Source: Phaeobacter bryozoorum (GTDB lineage Bacteria > Pseudomonadota > Alphaproteobacteria > Rhodobacterales > Rhodobacteraceae). Taken from it: a stretch of 64,000 nucleotides of DNA. The notes beneath the pieces are model-generated. The model did no database searches, was not told where the DNA came from, and saw nothing but the letters and a program-made list of their open reading frames with translations. The translations under genes and the position numbers were made by a program. The DNA is taken from the NCBI RefSeq assembly GCF_041893525.1, contig NZ_CP169068.1. One strand, given 5' to 3'. Shown here piece by piece: positions 1 through 7,743 of this stretch. Position 1 is the first letter of the stretch; each line of letters begins with the position of its first letter.

Positions 1-446
1 CCTTTGGGGTTCGGGGTCCAGTTCGGCTCGGACCGGTTGATCACAACCATTTCAGCCAGCGCCCAGACGAGCATACTGCCAAAGAGCACAAAAGAGGCCG
101 GATCCCAGTTCACCAGAAGATGCGCCACGGCCCACATCGCAAAGCCGAGCAGCATGGGGTGACGCAGCTTGTAAAACAGCGCCCCCTTGCTGGGGCCAGG
201 ACTGGTAAAGTAGAGGCCAAGCAACACCAGAGTGTTGTTGATATGGGTAAGAAACGGGGGCGGCAGCGCCAGATCGAAGGATTCGGCACTGCGGTAGCCG
301 ATCACCATCAAGACAACGCTTGCAAGCAGCGCAAGCGCCATCATCCCCTTGCCACGCCCCCCCATTGCGGCGCGCGCATCCGGCGCCAGCCTTTTGAAGA
401 AATGCGCGCCCCACCAGATCAGGATGCCTAGAAGCAACAATGCCAT
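1..446 (-). CDS. NnrU family membrane protein (3' end cut by window edge)
   Basis: The reading frame opens at the ATG complementary to 444-446 with GGGGAG six bases upstream and stays open to the window edge, giving about 148 residues. The N-terminus is MALLLLGILIWWGAHFFKRL, followed by a second membrane segment (GMMALALLASVVLMVIGY), a short PPPF loop, and a later GFAMWAVAHLLVNWDP segment with a preceding LRHPML motif. This is the pattern of NnrU, an integral membrane protein first linked to nitric-oxide and nitrite reduction clusters but common in roseobacters outside such clusters. The start lies 35 bases after the mcl2 stop on the same strand, so the two are probably co-transcribed. The C-terminus is outside the window. 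The biochemical role of NnrU is not settled. Confidence 0.85.
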   Translation of the reverse strand, partial: MALLLLGILIWWGAHFFKRLAPDARAAMGGRGKGMMALALLASVVLMVIGYRSAESFDLALPPPFLTHINNTLVLLGLYFTSPGPSKGALFYKLRHPMLLGFAMWAVAHLLVNWDPASFVLFGSMLVWALAEMVVINRSEPNWTPNPK

Positions 447-481
447 GTCAGTCTCCCCAAGAAATATGACTGACCCAACGC

Positions 482-1336
482 CTAGGCGGAAAACGCCGCA
501 ATTGCATCCGCTTTTGCGAGAATTTCGCGGGCCGTGGCGACATGCAGGTTTTCGACGATCTTGCCATCGACCACCGCGACCCCCTGCCCCTCTGCTTCGG
601 CTGCATCGAAGGCCGCGATCTGACGACGGGCGAGGTCAATCTCATCCTCTGAAGGAGCAAAGGCCGTATTCGCCACATCGACCTGCGCCGGATGGATCAG
701 CGTCTTGCCGTCAAACCCCATGTCGCGGCCCTGGGCACACTCCACTGCAAGGCCCTCGCCATCCTTGAAGGCATTATAGACCCCGTCCACAATAATGACC
801 CCTTCCGCCTTTGCCGCGAGCAGACATTGACCGAGCCCGGCCATCAACGGCAGCCGATCCGCGCGGAAACGGACCTGTAGCTCCTTGGCGAGATCGTTTG
901 TGCCCATCACCATGCCCTGAAGCAGCGGGTGTGCGGCGATTTCTGCTGCGTTCAACATGCCGCGAGGCGTTTCCATCATTGCCCAGAGCGGCGTATCGCC
1001 TGTGACCTTGGACAGCTGATCCAAGTCAGCGGCAGAGGACACCTTGGGCAGCAGTATTGCATCGCAATCCATCTCGGCCGCCGCCTCTGCATCCGCGGCG
1101 CCCCAGCGGCTGTCCAGACCGTTGATCCGAACGATTTTCATCCGACCGCCATACCCCCCTTCGTCCAGTGCCGCCGCCAGCGTCGCCCGGGCGTTTTCCT
1201 TCTCATCGGCAGAAACGGCGTCCTCGAGGTCGAAGATAATCGCATCCACAGGCAGGCTGCGCGCTTTGTCGAGCGCGCGAGGCTTGGAACCGGGGATATA
1301 AAGTACCGAACGATAGGGACGTGTGCGCGGATCCAT
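482..1336 (-). CDS. mcl2: (3S)-malyl-CoA thioesterase (HpcH/HpaI aldolase family)
   Basis: The 284-residue protein begins with the family motif RSVLYIPGSKPRAL and has the metal and CoA-binding pattern FDLEDAV (about residue 36-42), RINGLDSRWG, AMMETPRGMLNA with the metal-binding Glu, and GMVMGTNDLAKEL. The late block GFDGKTLIHPAQ is also typical. It resembles Rhodobacter Mcl2, which hydrolyses (3S)-malyl-CoA to malate in the ethylmalonyl-CoA pathway, much more than the roughly 318-residue lyase Mcl1. A strong CAGGAGG site precedes the ATG. Malate dehydrogenase and the succinyl-CoA ligase genes lie close by, which fits the pathway. The family also contains citrate lyase beta subunits and other CoA lyases, so the exact substrate is inferred from family resemblance. 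Confidence 0.85.
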   Translation of the reverse strand: MDPRTRPYRSVLYIPGSKPRALDKARSLPVDAIIFDLEDAVSADEKENARATLAAALDEGGYGGRMKIVRINGLDSRWGAADAEAAAEMDCDAILLPKVSSAADLDQLSKVTGDTPLWAMMETPRGMLNAAEIAAHPLLQGMVMGTNDLAKELQVRFRADRLPLMAGLGQCLLAAKAEGVIIVDGVYNAFKDGEGLAVECAQGRDMGFDGKTLIHPAQVDVANTAFAPSEDEIDLARRQIAAFDAAEAEGQGVAVVDGKIVENLHVATAREILAKADAIAAFSA

Positions 1337-1719
1337 GAGCGACCTCCTGAGACATTTTGTTGCGCAAACGGGTACCCAAGTGAAAGGAAGCTTTCAAGTG
1401 AAATTACGCCGCAGCGCAGAATTCCCGACATCACACCGGTTGGAAACAAGTCACCGTGAAAACCTAAACACTTGGAACGATTTATTATTTTAAAGAAAAA
1501 TCAAGGAGAACTCTGCGTTAATGGGATGTCAGCATCTATTTGCAACACTTTTCAGACCGGATGAGGACCGAACCAAAACGGCATGACCCTTCCGGGAGCG
1601 GGCGAACAGATCCGCGCAGACGATGACGCGATACCGGCGCGATGCATGACCCGCCCGGGTCGGATCACACGACCCGAGGGACCGCCCCGCTGCCGGATCT
1701 TCCGGAAAGGGTAAAACCC
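1337..1719. other. Intergenic region with AT-rich promoter-like stretch and hairpin
   Basis: No convincing gene lies in this 383-base stretch. Positions about 1464-1505 are strongly AT-rich, unlike the flanks, and probably hold the promoter of the downstream secreted protein. A 21-codon open frame starts at 1521 behind AAGGAGAA, but the spacing of about 11 bases is poor. A hairpin with CGGGTCG (1656-1662) paired to CGACCCG (1670-1676) sits about 45 bases before the next start codon. Confidence 0.4.
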
Positions 1720-2049
1720 ATGTTGAAGAAGACGTTTGAAGTTGCAGTTCTCAAAGGCGCCACGCTGGCGGCACTTGGTCTTATGGCCCTGCCGGCGGCG
1801 GCACAAACCAGCAATAACTGCGCGCCCCGCGATCAGGTCGTGAAACGGCTGGCTGAGCGCTACGGTGAAAGCCGCCAAAGCATTGGGATTGGCCAACGTG
1901 GTGTCGTGATGGAAACATTCGCCTCGGCCGACACTGGCAGCTGGACAATCACGATCACAACGCCGGGTGGGGTGACATGCCTTGTTGCCTCGGGCCAATC
2001 CTTTGAGTTCCTGGCTGAGGCGCTCCCGGCCGTCGACAGTGACGCCTGA
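1720..2049 (+). CDS. Small secreted protein of unknown function
   Basis: I chose the ATG at 1720, preceded by GGAAAGGG, over an upstream in-frame ATG at 1642 because it exposes a classic signal peptide: a positively charged start (MLKKTFEV), a hydrophobic core and an ALPAAAQT cleavage-like end near residue 27. The mature protein of about 82 residues starts TSNNCAPRDQVVKRLAERYG and has two cysteines (CAPRD and TCLVAS), which could form a disulfide in the periplasm. No enzyme motif is visible. Similar short exported proteins are common orphans in roseobacters. It stands alone on the plus strand between mcl2 and the TauE exporter, with about 180 empty bases behind it. Confidence 0.7.
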   Translation: MLKKTFEVAVLKGATLAALGLMALPAAAQTSNNCAPRDQVVKRLAERYGESRQSIGIGQRGVVMETFASADTGSWTITITTPGGVTCLVASGQSFEFLAEALPAVDSDA

Positions 2050-2225
2050 CAGACGGCCCTCCCGAAGACAGAGGACCACCTGCCCAATTGGTCGGTTCGT
2101 CTAGCGGCGGAGGGGAGCAGCAAACGGCCCTCTGCCAATCTGGCTGACCGGGACTACGGGCACGGATAAAGACACCTGGATTTCTCTGGCTCCGGCATTT
2201 TAAACCTTTGGGGCGGGGTCGATCA

Positions 2226-2981
2226 TTAGGTCAACCCATCCCAGATCAGCTTGGTCCCCGTGGCCAGCAACAAAACATAGGTCAGTCCAAAAAATAGCGG
2301 CTCAGATACCCGGTGGTGCAGCCGCACCCCGATCCAGGCCCCCAGCAAGGCAAAGGGCGCCAACATCAGATCAAGTGTCAACGATGCCGGGGTCACCAAC
2401 CCAAGCATCGCATAGGGCACGAACTTCGCCATATTCAGAACGCCAAACACCAATACGGTAGAGGCCTGATATTCCGTCTTGGTCATTTTGCGCCCCAGCA
2501 GATAGACCGCCGCCGGCGGCCCGCCGGCATGGCTTACAAAGCTGGTGAACCCCGCAACCAGTCCGGCCAACAGCCCGGTCACATCAGCGTTCTCACGCGG
2601 CTCTGCCAATCGCGCCCGCAGATGCCCCGACAGCTGCCAAGCCACAAACCCCACCGAGATGACACCGATGAGGATCCGCATGGCATCTGCGTCGACAGAT
2701 CGGTAGAAGACAGCCCCCAACAGCACACCGGGCAAACCGCCGACAATCAGCAAAAGCAACTCGCGCATCCGCCAGCGCCCCCAGTACGGTCGGAGTGATG
2801 CCACATCAATCAGCATCAGCAACGGCAACATAAAGGCTAGTGCTACACCAGGCTCCACAATCAGAGCAAGAATCGAGGATGAGGCAAAGGCAGCACCAGA
2901 ACCAAAGCCCGCCTTGGAAACACCCGCGAAGGTAACTGCCAGAACCGCCACCAGAAAAAACATAACCGTGATCTCGGGCAT
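2226..2981 (-). CDS. TauE/SafE family sulfite/anion exporter
   Basis: This 251-residue protein is almost entirely hydrophobic, with about eight predicted membrane segments in two halves. The N-terminal half carries the motif FAGVSKAGFGSG (about residues 18-29) and the second half the matching FVSHAGGPPAAVYLL (about 146-160), which together are the signature repeat of the TauE/SafE family. Family members export sulfite, sulfoacetate or other organic anions, though the substrate cannot be read from this sequence. A GAGGGA site precedes the ATG. It is divergent from mdh, with about 160 bases between the two starts, and no sulfur gene lies nearby, so its substrate remains open. Confidence 0.85.
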   Translation of the reverse strand: MPEITVMFFLVAVLAVTFAGVSKAGFGSGAAFASSSILALIVEPGVALAFMLPLLMLIDVASLRPYWGRWRMRELLLLIVGGLPGVLLGAVFYRSVDADAMRILIGVISVGFVAWQLSGHLRARLAEPRENADVTGLLAGLVAGFTSFVSHAGGPPAAVYLLGRKMTKTEYQASTVLVFGVLNMAKFVPYAMLGLVTPASLTLDLMLAPFALLGAWIGVRLHHRVSEPLFFGLTYVLLLATGTKLIWDGLT

Positions 2982-3144
2982 CTGAGAAATCCCTCTAAGT
3001 GCCTCATATGTCGATTTTTTAAACAGATCCGTCCGAAATGAACAGTCTGCGGCAGATCAGCCGTAGCCACGCAGGGATCTTGCGCCAAGACACAGAAGAG
3101 CTTAGTCCTCCCGGCAATCACAACCGGACCGGAGAGATATTCCA

Positions 3145-4106
3145 ATGGCTCGACCCAAAATCGCCCTGATCGGCGCAGGCCAGATCGGCGGCACACTTGC
3201 CCACCTCGCAGCACTGAAAGAACTCGGCGACGTCGTCCTGTTCGACATTGCCGAAGGCACCCCTGAAGGCAAGGCGCTCGACATCGCAAATCCGGTCCTT
3301 CGGAGGGCTTCGATGCCAAAATGAAGGGCACCCAGTCCTATGAGGACATTGCAGGCGCCGACGTCTGCATCGTCACGGCCGGTGTCCCGCGCAAGCCCGG
3401 TATGAGCCGCGATGACCTTCTGGGCATCAACCTCAAAGTTATGAAATCCGTCGGCGAAGGCATCCGTGACCACGCGCCGGACGCATTTGTGATCTGTATC
3501 ACCAACCCGCTGGACGCAATGGTCTGGGCCCTGCGCGAGTTCTCGGGCCTGCCCCACGAGAAGGTCTGCGGCATGGCCGGTGTTCTGGACAGCGCCCGCT
3601 TCCGTCACTTCCTGGCTGAAGAATTCAACGTCTCCATGAGAGATGTCACCGCCTTTGTGCTGGGTGGACATGGCGACACGATGGTTCCGCTGACACGCTA
3701 CTCCACCGTCGCGGGCATCCCGCTGCCGGACCTGGTGAAAATGGGTTGGACCAGCCAGGAGAAACTCGACGCGATCGTTCAGCGCACCCGTGACGGTGGC
3801 GCCGAGATTGTCGGCCTTCTGAAAACCGGGTCGGCCTTCTACGCGCCCGCCACCTCGGCGATTGAAATGGCAGAAGCCTACCTCAAAGATCAAAAGCGCG
3901 TCCTGCCCTGCGCGGCTTATGTTGATGGTGCTCTGGGCCTTAAAGGCATGTATGTTGGCGTGCCCACGGTGATTGGTGCCGGAGGTATCGAACGCGTCAT
4001 CGACATCAAGATGACCGCAGACGAGCAGGCAATGTTCGACAATTCAGTCAACGCAGTCAAAGGCCTGGTCGAAGCCTGCAAAGGTATCGACGGCTCATTG
4101 GCTTGA
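3145..4106 (+). pseudogene. mdh: Malate dehydrogenase, disrupted by a one-base frameshift
   Basis: Translation from ATG 3145 (behind GGAGAG) gives MARPKIALIGAGQIGGTLAH, the Rossmann NAD-binding start of bacterial LDH-like MDH, and runs to LDIA at 3288. The frame then fails and stops at 3322. From 3291 another frame resumes the expected protein (SGPSEGFDAKMKGT) and continues to 4106 with ITNPLDAMVW, the catalytic GGHGDTMVPL and the ADEQ helix. Inserting one base after 3288 (restoring GCA GAA TCC) gives exactly 320 residues, the usual family length. The stop of the first part overlaps an ATG at 3321, so reinitiation is conceivable, but that product lacks the nucleotide-binding domain. MDH oxidises malate to oxaloacetate in the TCA cycle and is expected to be needed, so a sequencing error is a serious alternative. 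Confidence 0.9.
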
Positions 4107-4135
4107 ATTCGACGGCAAGAAACAAGTCATTTTAG

Positions 4136-4163
4136 AAGGCCCGCCATCTTGGCGGGCCTTTTT
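4136..4163 (+). terminator. Rho-independent terminator of mdh
   Basis: A perfect 10-base-pair stem, AAGGCCCGCC (4136-4145) with GGCGGGCCTT (4151-4160), closes a five-base loop and runs into five T residues. It lies 30 bases after the mdh stop. Because the stem begins AA and the opposite gene ends at 4210, it may also act weakly in the other direction. Confidence 0.9.
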
Positions 4164-4209
4164 CTTGCCGCACGGCCTCCAGCAGGAAGCCGCCCCCTCC
4201 CGTACCCAG

Positions 4210-4752
4210 TTAGATCCCAAGAAGGCGCAGCACGATATCGGCTCGAGCCGCAACAGTGGTTTTAGGCAGGACAACGACACGATAGCCGAGCCGTCGATAA
4301 TCCATTACCAGGCGGTCATACTCCTCAACAGCCTGTCCGAAACCATGCTGCCGCTCGGCGTCCTGGCAATAGATCTCCGCCCAGGGCGGCGTTAGGACCA
4401 CCAGATCGTGGTAGCGTTCGGATTTGGCCAGAATATCGCCAACAGGCCGTCCGGTGACATGCGACAACGCGACCGCCGCATCCACCATCCCCCGGTCAAA
4501 GAACACCCATCCCCGGGTAGAAGAAACGCCGCGGCGATCTTCGCGCGCAAGATCCATCGCCCGTCGCGAAAACGCTTCCATATTCACCCATGGCAGCGCA
4601 GCGCCGCTCCCCAGCTGTTCCTCGGCGACGATCCGACGCCCCGGCTCGGCCACGGTCGCAAACCCGCGCCGTCCCAACTCGGTCAGTAGAGTGGATTTTC
4701 CACCCCCTGAACATCCCGAAAGAATGACATGCCGCGCTGTCCCCTCGGTCAT
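4210..4752 (-). CDS. P-loop ATPase/kinase of the AAA_28 (NadR-like) type
   Basis: The 180-residue protein has a Walker A motif GCSGGGKST at residues 13-21, directly after the first beta strand (HVILS). A later VFFDRGMVD segment resembles the substrate or lid region of small nucleotide and nucleoside kinases, and VVLTPPWAEIY forms another core strand. This domain arrangement fits the stand-alone AAA_28/NadR-like kinase group, whose members phosphorylate small molecules or are uncharacterised. The gene is monocistronic, convergent with mdh and divergent from sucC, with the shared sucC operator region upstream. The substrate is unknown. Confidence 0.75.
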   Translation of the reverse strand: MTEGTARHVILSGCSGGGKSTLLTELGRRGFATVAEPGRRIVAEEQLGSGAALPWVNMEAFSRRAMDLAREDRRGVSSTRGWVFFDRGMVDAAVALSHVTGRPVGDILAKSERYHDLVVLTPPWAEIYCQDAERQHGFGQAVEEYDRLVMDYRRLGYRVVVLPKTTVAARADIVLRLLGI

Positions 4753-4963
4753 GAAGCCCCCCCTTTTGCATCATGGAAACTGCCCGTTGCCTCAGCGCTC
4801 GGGTGTTGGAAATCTCTGCCGTGCCCCGCTGAGACGGCGACCCCACATGCCCAGTTCGTGCCACACGCGCGGCGTCCGGGCGGTCGAATGCCGCATCCGG
4901 GCATCTTACGGTCGGTCAGGATCCAAACCCCTCCCATCGAATCAACTGCATTCACATTCCGTA

Positions 4964-5002
4964 AATTTGTGATCACACGCCGGAAAACTGTGATCACAAA
5001 TT
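4964..5002 (+). promoter_or_regulatory. Paired palindromic operator upstream of sucC
   Basis: The 14-mer AATTTGTGATCACA (4964-4977) is repeated in inverted orientation at 4989-5002 with 11 bases between. Each arm contains the self-complementary decamer TGTGATCACA (4968-4977 and 4989-4998), and the two centres are 21 bases apart, two helical turns, so two dimers could bind the same DNA face. The site is AT-rich against a GC-rich background and lies about 110 bases before the sucC start. This is the layout of a cooperative operator for the TCA operon. The regulator is not identifiable here. The abutted TGTGA/TCACA halves recall CRP half-sites but without the usual six-base spacer. Confidence 0.65.
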
Positions 5003-5109
5003 CGATAAATCTTCGGGAATTCTTTACCAGCTGTGAGAAAACCCTTTAAACATTGGCGCCATGACGGCGTATTAGACAAGACAATTGCAGCCAGACGGGA
5101 CAGTTTCAG

Positions 5110-6303
5110 ATGAACATCCACGAATATCAGGCCAAGGCCCTCCTCCGCAGCTACGGCGCGCCGGTTTCGGACGGGCGTGTGGTGCTCAAGGCAGAAGATG
5201 CCAAAACCGCAGCTGGTGAGCTGGACGGCCCGCTCTGGGTGGTTAAAGCTCAGATCCACGCAGGTGGCCGCGGCAAAGGCTCCTTCAAGGAAGCCGACGC
5301 GGGCGAAAAAGGCGGCGTGCGCCTGACCAAATCGGTCGAAGAAGCCGCTGACGAAGCCAAGAAAATGCTGGGCCGCACGCTTGTGACCCACCAGACCGGC
5401 CCGGCCGGCAAACAGGTGAACCGCATCTACATCGAGGCAGGCTCCGGCATTCAGACCGAACTTTACCTCGCACTGCTGGTGGACCGCCAGACCTCGCGCA
5501 TTTCCTTTGTCTGCTCCACCGAGGGCGGCATGGACATCGAGGAAGTGGCGGAAGCCACCCCCGAGAAGATCCTGTCCTTCTCCGTTGATCCGGCAACCGG
5601 CTACCAGCCCTTCCACGGCCGCCGCATCGCCTTCTCGCTGGGTCTTGAGGGCCAGCAGATCAAGCAATGCGTCAAACTGATGGGCCAGCTCTACAAGGCA
5701 TTTGTCGAAAAAGACATGGAAATGCTGGAGATCAACCCGCTGATCGTCTCCGACAGTGGCGATCTGAAGGTCCTGGACGCCAAGGTCGGTTTCGACGGCA
5801 ACGCGGTTTACCGCCACGCCGATATCTCCGAGCTGCGCGACACCACCGAGGAAGACCCCAAGGAACTGGAAGCCTCCAAATACGATCTGAACTACATCGC
5901 GCTCGACGGTGAGATCGGCTGCATGGTGAACGGTGCGGGTCTGGCGATGGCCACCATGGACATCATCAAGCTCTACGGTGCCGAGCCTGCGAACTTCCTC
6001 GATGTTGGTGGCGGCGCCACCAAGGAGAAAGTGACCGAGGCGTTCAAGATCATCACCTCTGACCCGAATGTCAAAGGCATCCTCGTCAACATCTTTGGCG
6101 GTATCATGCGCTGCGACGTCATCGCCGAGGGCGTGGTTGCCGCGGTGAAAGAGGTCGGCCTGAAGGTGCCGCTGGTTGTTCGTCTCGAGGGCACCAACGT
6201 GGAAGCCGGCAAAGACATCATCAACAACTCCGGTCTTGATGTCATCGCAGCTGACAACCTGTCCGACGGCGCCGAGAAGATCGTGAAAGCGGTTAAGGGC
6301 TGA
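5110..6303 (+). CDS. sucC: Succinyl-CoA ligase (ADP-forming), beta subunit
   Basis: At 397 residues this has the usual length of SucC. It begins MNIHEYQAKALLRSYGAPVS, the ATP-grasp entry, followed by VVKAQIHAGGRGKG (nucleotide-binding) and later LEINPLIV with the metal-binding residues, ALDGEIGCMVNGAGLAMATMD, and the glycine-rich NIFGGIMRCD of the CoA-ligase domain. With SucD it converts succinyl-CoA, ADP or GDP and phosphate to succinate and ATP or GTP in the TCA cycle. It opens the sucCDAB-lpd operon and follows a paired palindrome that probably controls the whole run. Only five bases separate its stop from the next small reading frame, so the intervening gene is co-transcribed. Confidence 0.97.
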   Translation: MNIHEYQAKALLRSYGAPVSDGRVVLKAEDAKTAAGELDGPLWVVKAQIHAGGRGKGSFKEADAGEKGGVRLTKSVEEAADEAKKMLGRTLVTHQTGPAGKQVNRIYIEAGSGIQTELYLALLVDRQTSRISFVCSTEGGMDIEEVAEATPEKILSFSVDPATGYQPFHGRRIAFSLGLEGQQIKQCVKLMGQLYKAFVEKDMEMLEINPLIVSDSGDLKVLDAKVGFDGNAVYRHADISELRDTTEEDPKELEASKYDLNYIALDGEIGCMVNGAGLAMATMDIIKLYGAEPANFLDVGGGATKEKVTEAFKIITSDPNVKGILVNIFGGIMRCDVIAEGVVAAVKEVGLKVPLVVRLEGTNVEAGKDIINNSGLDVIAADNLSDGAEKIVKAVKG

Positions 6304-6307
6304 TCGA

Positions 6308-6592
6308 ATGGTTGAGCTGTTCGCAGCAACGTTAGCGGTAGCCGTTGGCTTTTGCGCGGTGAGTTTTCAACGCTCGTCTCGCAAGTCCTTTGCCTTCGGC
6401 ATCGCAAGCGCTGTTTTGTGGACAGCTTCGATCGGGCTGCTTTGGCTTAATCAGACAGCCTTCCCGAATGACGAAACCAAAAGGGAAGTGGGAGAAATAC
6501 TGGCGTTGGCGCCGTTGATGCTCGCGATCCCTTTCTCCGCAATTGCATTCGTCCTGCTACTCGCCGGATGGAAAACGAAAAAGGAGGCCTAA
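6308..6592 (+). CDS. Small membrane protein between sucC and sucD, function unknown
   Basis: The 94-residue frame begins four bases after the sucC stop and ends one base before the sucD ATG, so it is embedded in the operon. It has three hydrophobic stretches (about residues 5-20, 27-46 and 66-87) joined by a polar NDETKREVGE loop and a basic tail GWKTKKEA, so it is probably an inner-membrane protein. The sucD ribosome-binding site AAGGAGG (6581-6587) lies inside its last codons. Base composition is visibly lower in GC than sucC or sucD, suggesting a later insertion. I do not recognise a family, and no link with the ligase is visible except position. Confidence 0.6.
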   Translation: MVELFAATLAVAVGFCAVSFQRSSRKSFAFGIASAVLWTASIGLLWLNQTAFPNDETKREVGEILALAPLMLAIPFSAIAFVLLLAGWKTKKEA

Positions 6593-6593
6593 A

Positions 6594-7478
6594 ATGGCAA
6601 TCCTCGTAGACGAAAACACCAAGGTCATCTGTCAGGGCTTTACCGGCTCGCAGGGCACATTCCACTCTGAACAGGCCATTGCCTATGGCACCAAGATGGT
6701 CGGCGGCGTGACACCGGGCAAAGGTGGCCAGACCCACCTGAACCTGCCGGTGTTCAACTCCGTGCACGAAGCCAAGCACGTCACCGAGGCGAATGCCTCC
6801 GTGATCTACGTGCCACCGCCCTTCGCGGCTGACTCCATCCTTGAGGCCATCGACGCCGAAATGGAGCTGATTGTCTGCATCACCGAGGGCATCCCGGTTC
6901 TGGACATGATGAAGGTGAAGCGCGCGCTGGAAGACAGCAAATCGCGTCTGATCGGCCCGAACTGCCCCGGCGTCATCACTCCAGATGCCTGCAAGATCGG
7001 CATCATGCCTGGCCACATCCACAAGCGTGGCTCGGTCGGCGTTGTGTCCCGCTCGGGTACCCTGACCTATGAAGCTGTTAAGCAGACCGCCGATATCGGT
7101 CTCGGCCAGTCCACCGCTGTGGGCATCGGCGGCGACCCGATCAAGGGCACCGAGCACATCGACGTGCTGGATATGTTCCTGGACGATCCGGAAACCGAAT
7201 CCATCATCATGATCGGTGAGATCGGTGGCTCCGCTGAAGAAGAAGCGGCAGAATTCATCGCCGAGCAGAAGAAAAAAGGCCGTTGGAAGCCGGTCGCTGG
7301 CTTCATCGCAGGCCGTACCGCCCCTCCGGGCCGTCGCATGGGCCACGCCGGCGCGATCGTCGCAGGCGGCAAAGGTGGCGCAGAGGACAAGATCGAAGCG
7401 ATGAAATCCGCTGGTATCGTTGTGGCTGACAGCCCGGCCACCCTGGGCGAGGCCGTTCTGAAAGCTATCGGCAAATAA
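6594..7478 (+). CDS. sucD: Succinyl-CoA ligase (ADP-forming), alpha subunit
   Basis: I chose ATG 6594 over an earlier in-frame start at 6543 because it follows AAGGAGG at seven bases and gives the family N-terminus MAILVDENTKVICQGFTGSQ. The 294-residue product has the CoA-binding Rossmann domain (GFTGSQGTFHSEQA, about residues 15-28), VYVPPPFAADSILEA, IGPNCPGVITP, and the phosphohistidine loop AGRTAPPGRRMGHAGAI near residue 240. It forms the catalytic partner of SucC. Its start overlaps the ribosome-binding context of the small upstream protein, so translation is probably coupled to it. Confidence 0.97.
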   Translation: MAILVDENTKVICQGFTGSQGTFHSEQAIAYGTKMVGGVTPGKGGQTHLNLPVFNSVHEAKHVTEANASVIYVPPPFAADSILEAIDAEMELIVCITEGIPVLDMMKVKRALEDSKSRLIGPNCPGVITPDACKIGIMPGHIHKRGSVGVVSRSGTLTYEAVKQTADIGLGQSTAVGIGGDPIKGTEHIDVLDMFLDDPETESIIMIGEIGGSAEEEAAEFIAEQKKKGRWKPVAGFIAGRTAPPGRRMGHAGAIVAGGKGGAEDKIEAMKSAGIVVADSPATLGEAVLKAIGK

Positions 7479-7514
7479 TGCCGAAGGCTGCCTCATATGG
7501 CATCAAGGACCAAA

Positions 7515-7569
7515 TCCCGGACGGGCACACCCTGTCTGTCCGGGAACCGAGCGGCTGTCCGGGCCGCTC
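7515..7569 (+). other. Two tandem hairpins in the sucD-sucA gap
   Basis: TCCCGGAC (7515-7522) pairs with GTCCGGGA (7538-7545), and GAGCGGC (7549-7555) pairs with GCCGCTC (7563-7569). Both stems are perfect and lie in the 265-base sucD-sucA spacer. No clear T tract follows, so they look more like partial terminators, RNA-processing or stability elements than a strong stop. Confidence 0.5.
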
Positions 7570-7743
7570 GTCTTCCCGTTTCAGGGATCCTTTTGCAGAT
7601 AAGATTGTTACCTCCAGAGGCCGTTCTTATCTGCTGCAGGATTCCGAGGGCGTTTTACTCTTCTGAAACGCCTTCTGATCAGGCTGCAACGCATTGACCC
7701 AAGGTCGCACCAAAACCGGTCCCAACCCGCAAGAGGTACTCTC

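Noticed and set aside
1521..1586. 21-codon open frame as a leader peptide
   Set aside because: The AAGGAGAA site is about 11 bases away, and the peptide has no repeated regulatory codon or terminator pair that would suggest attenuation.
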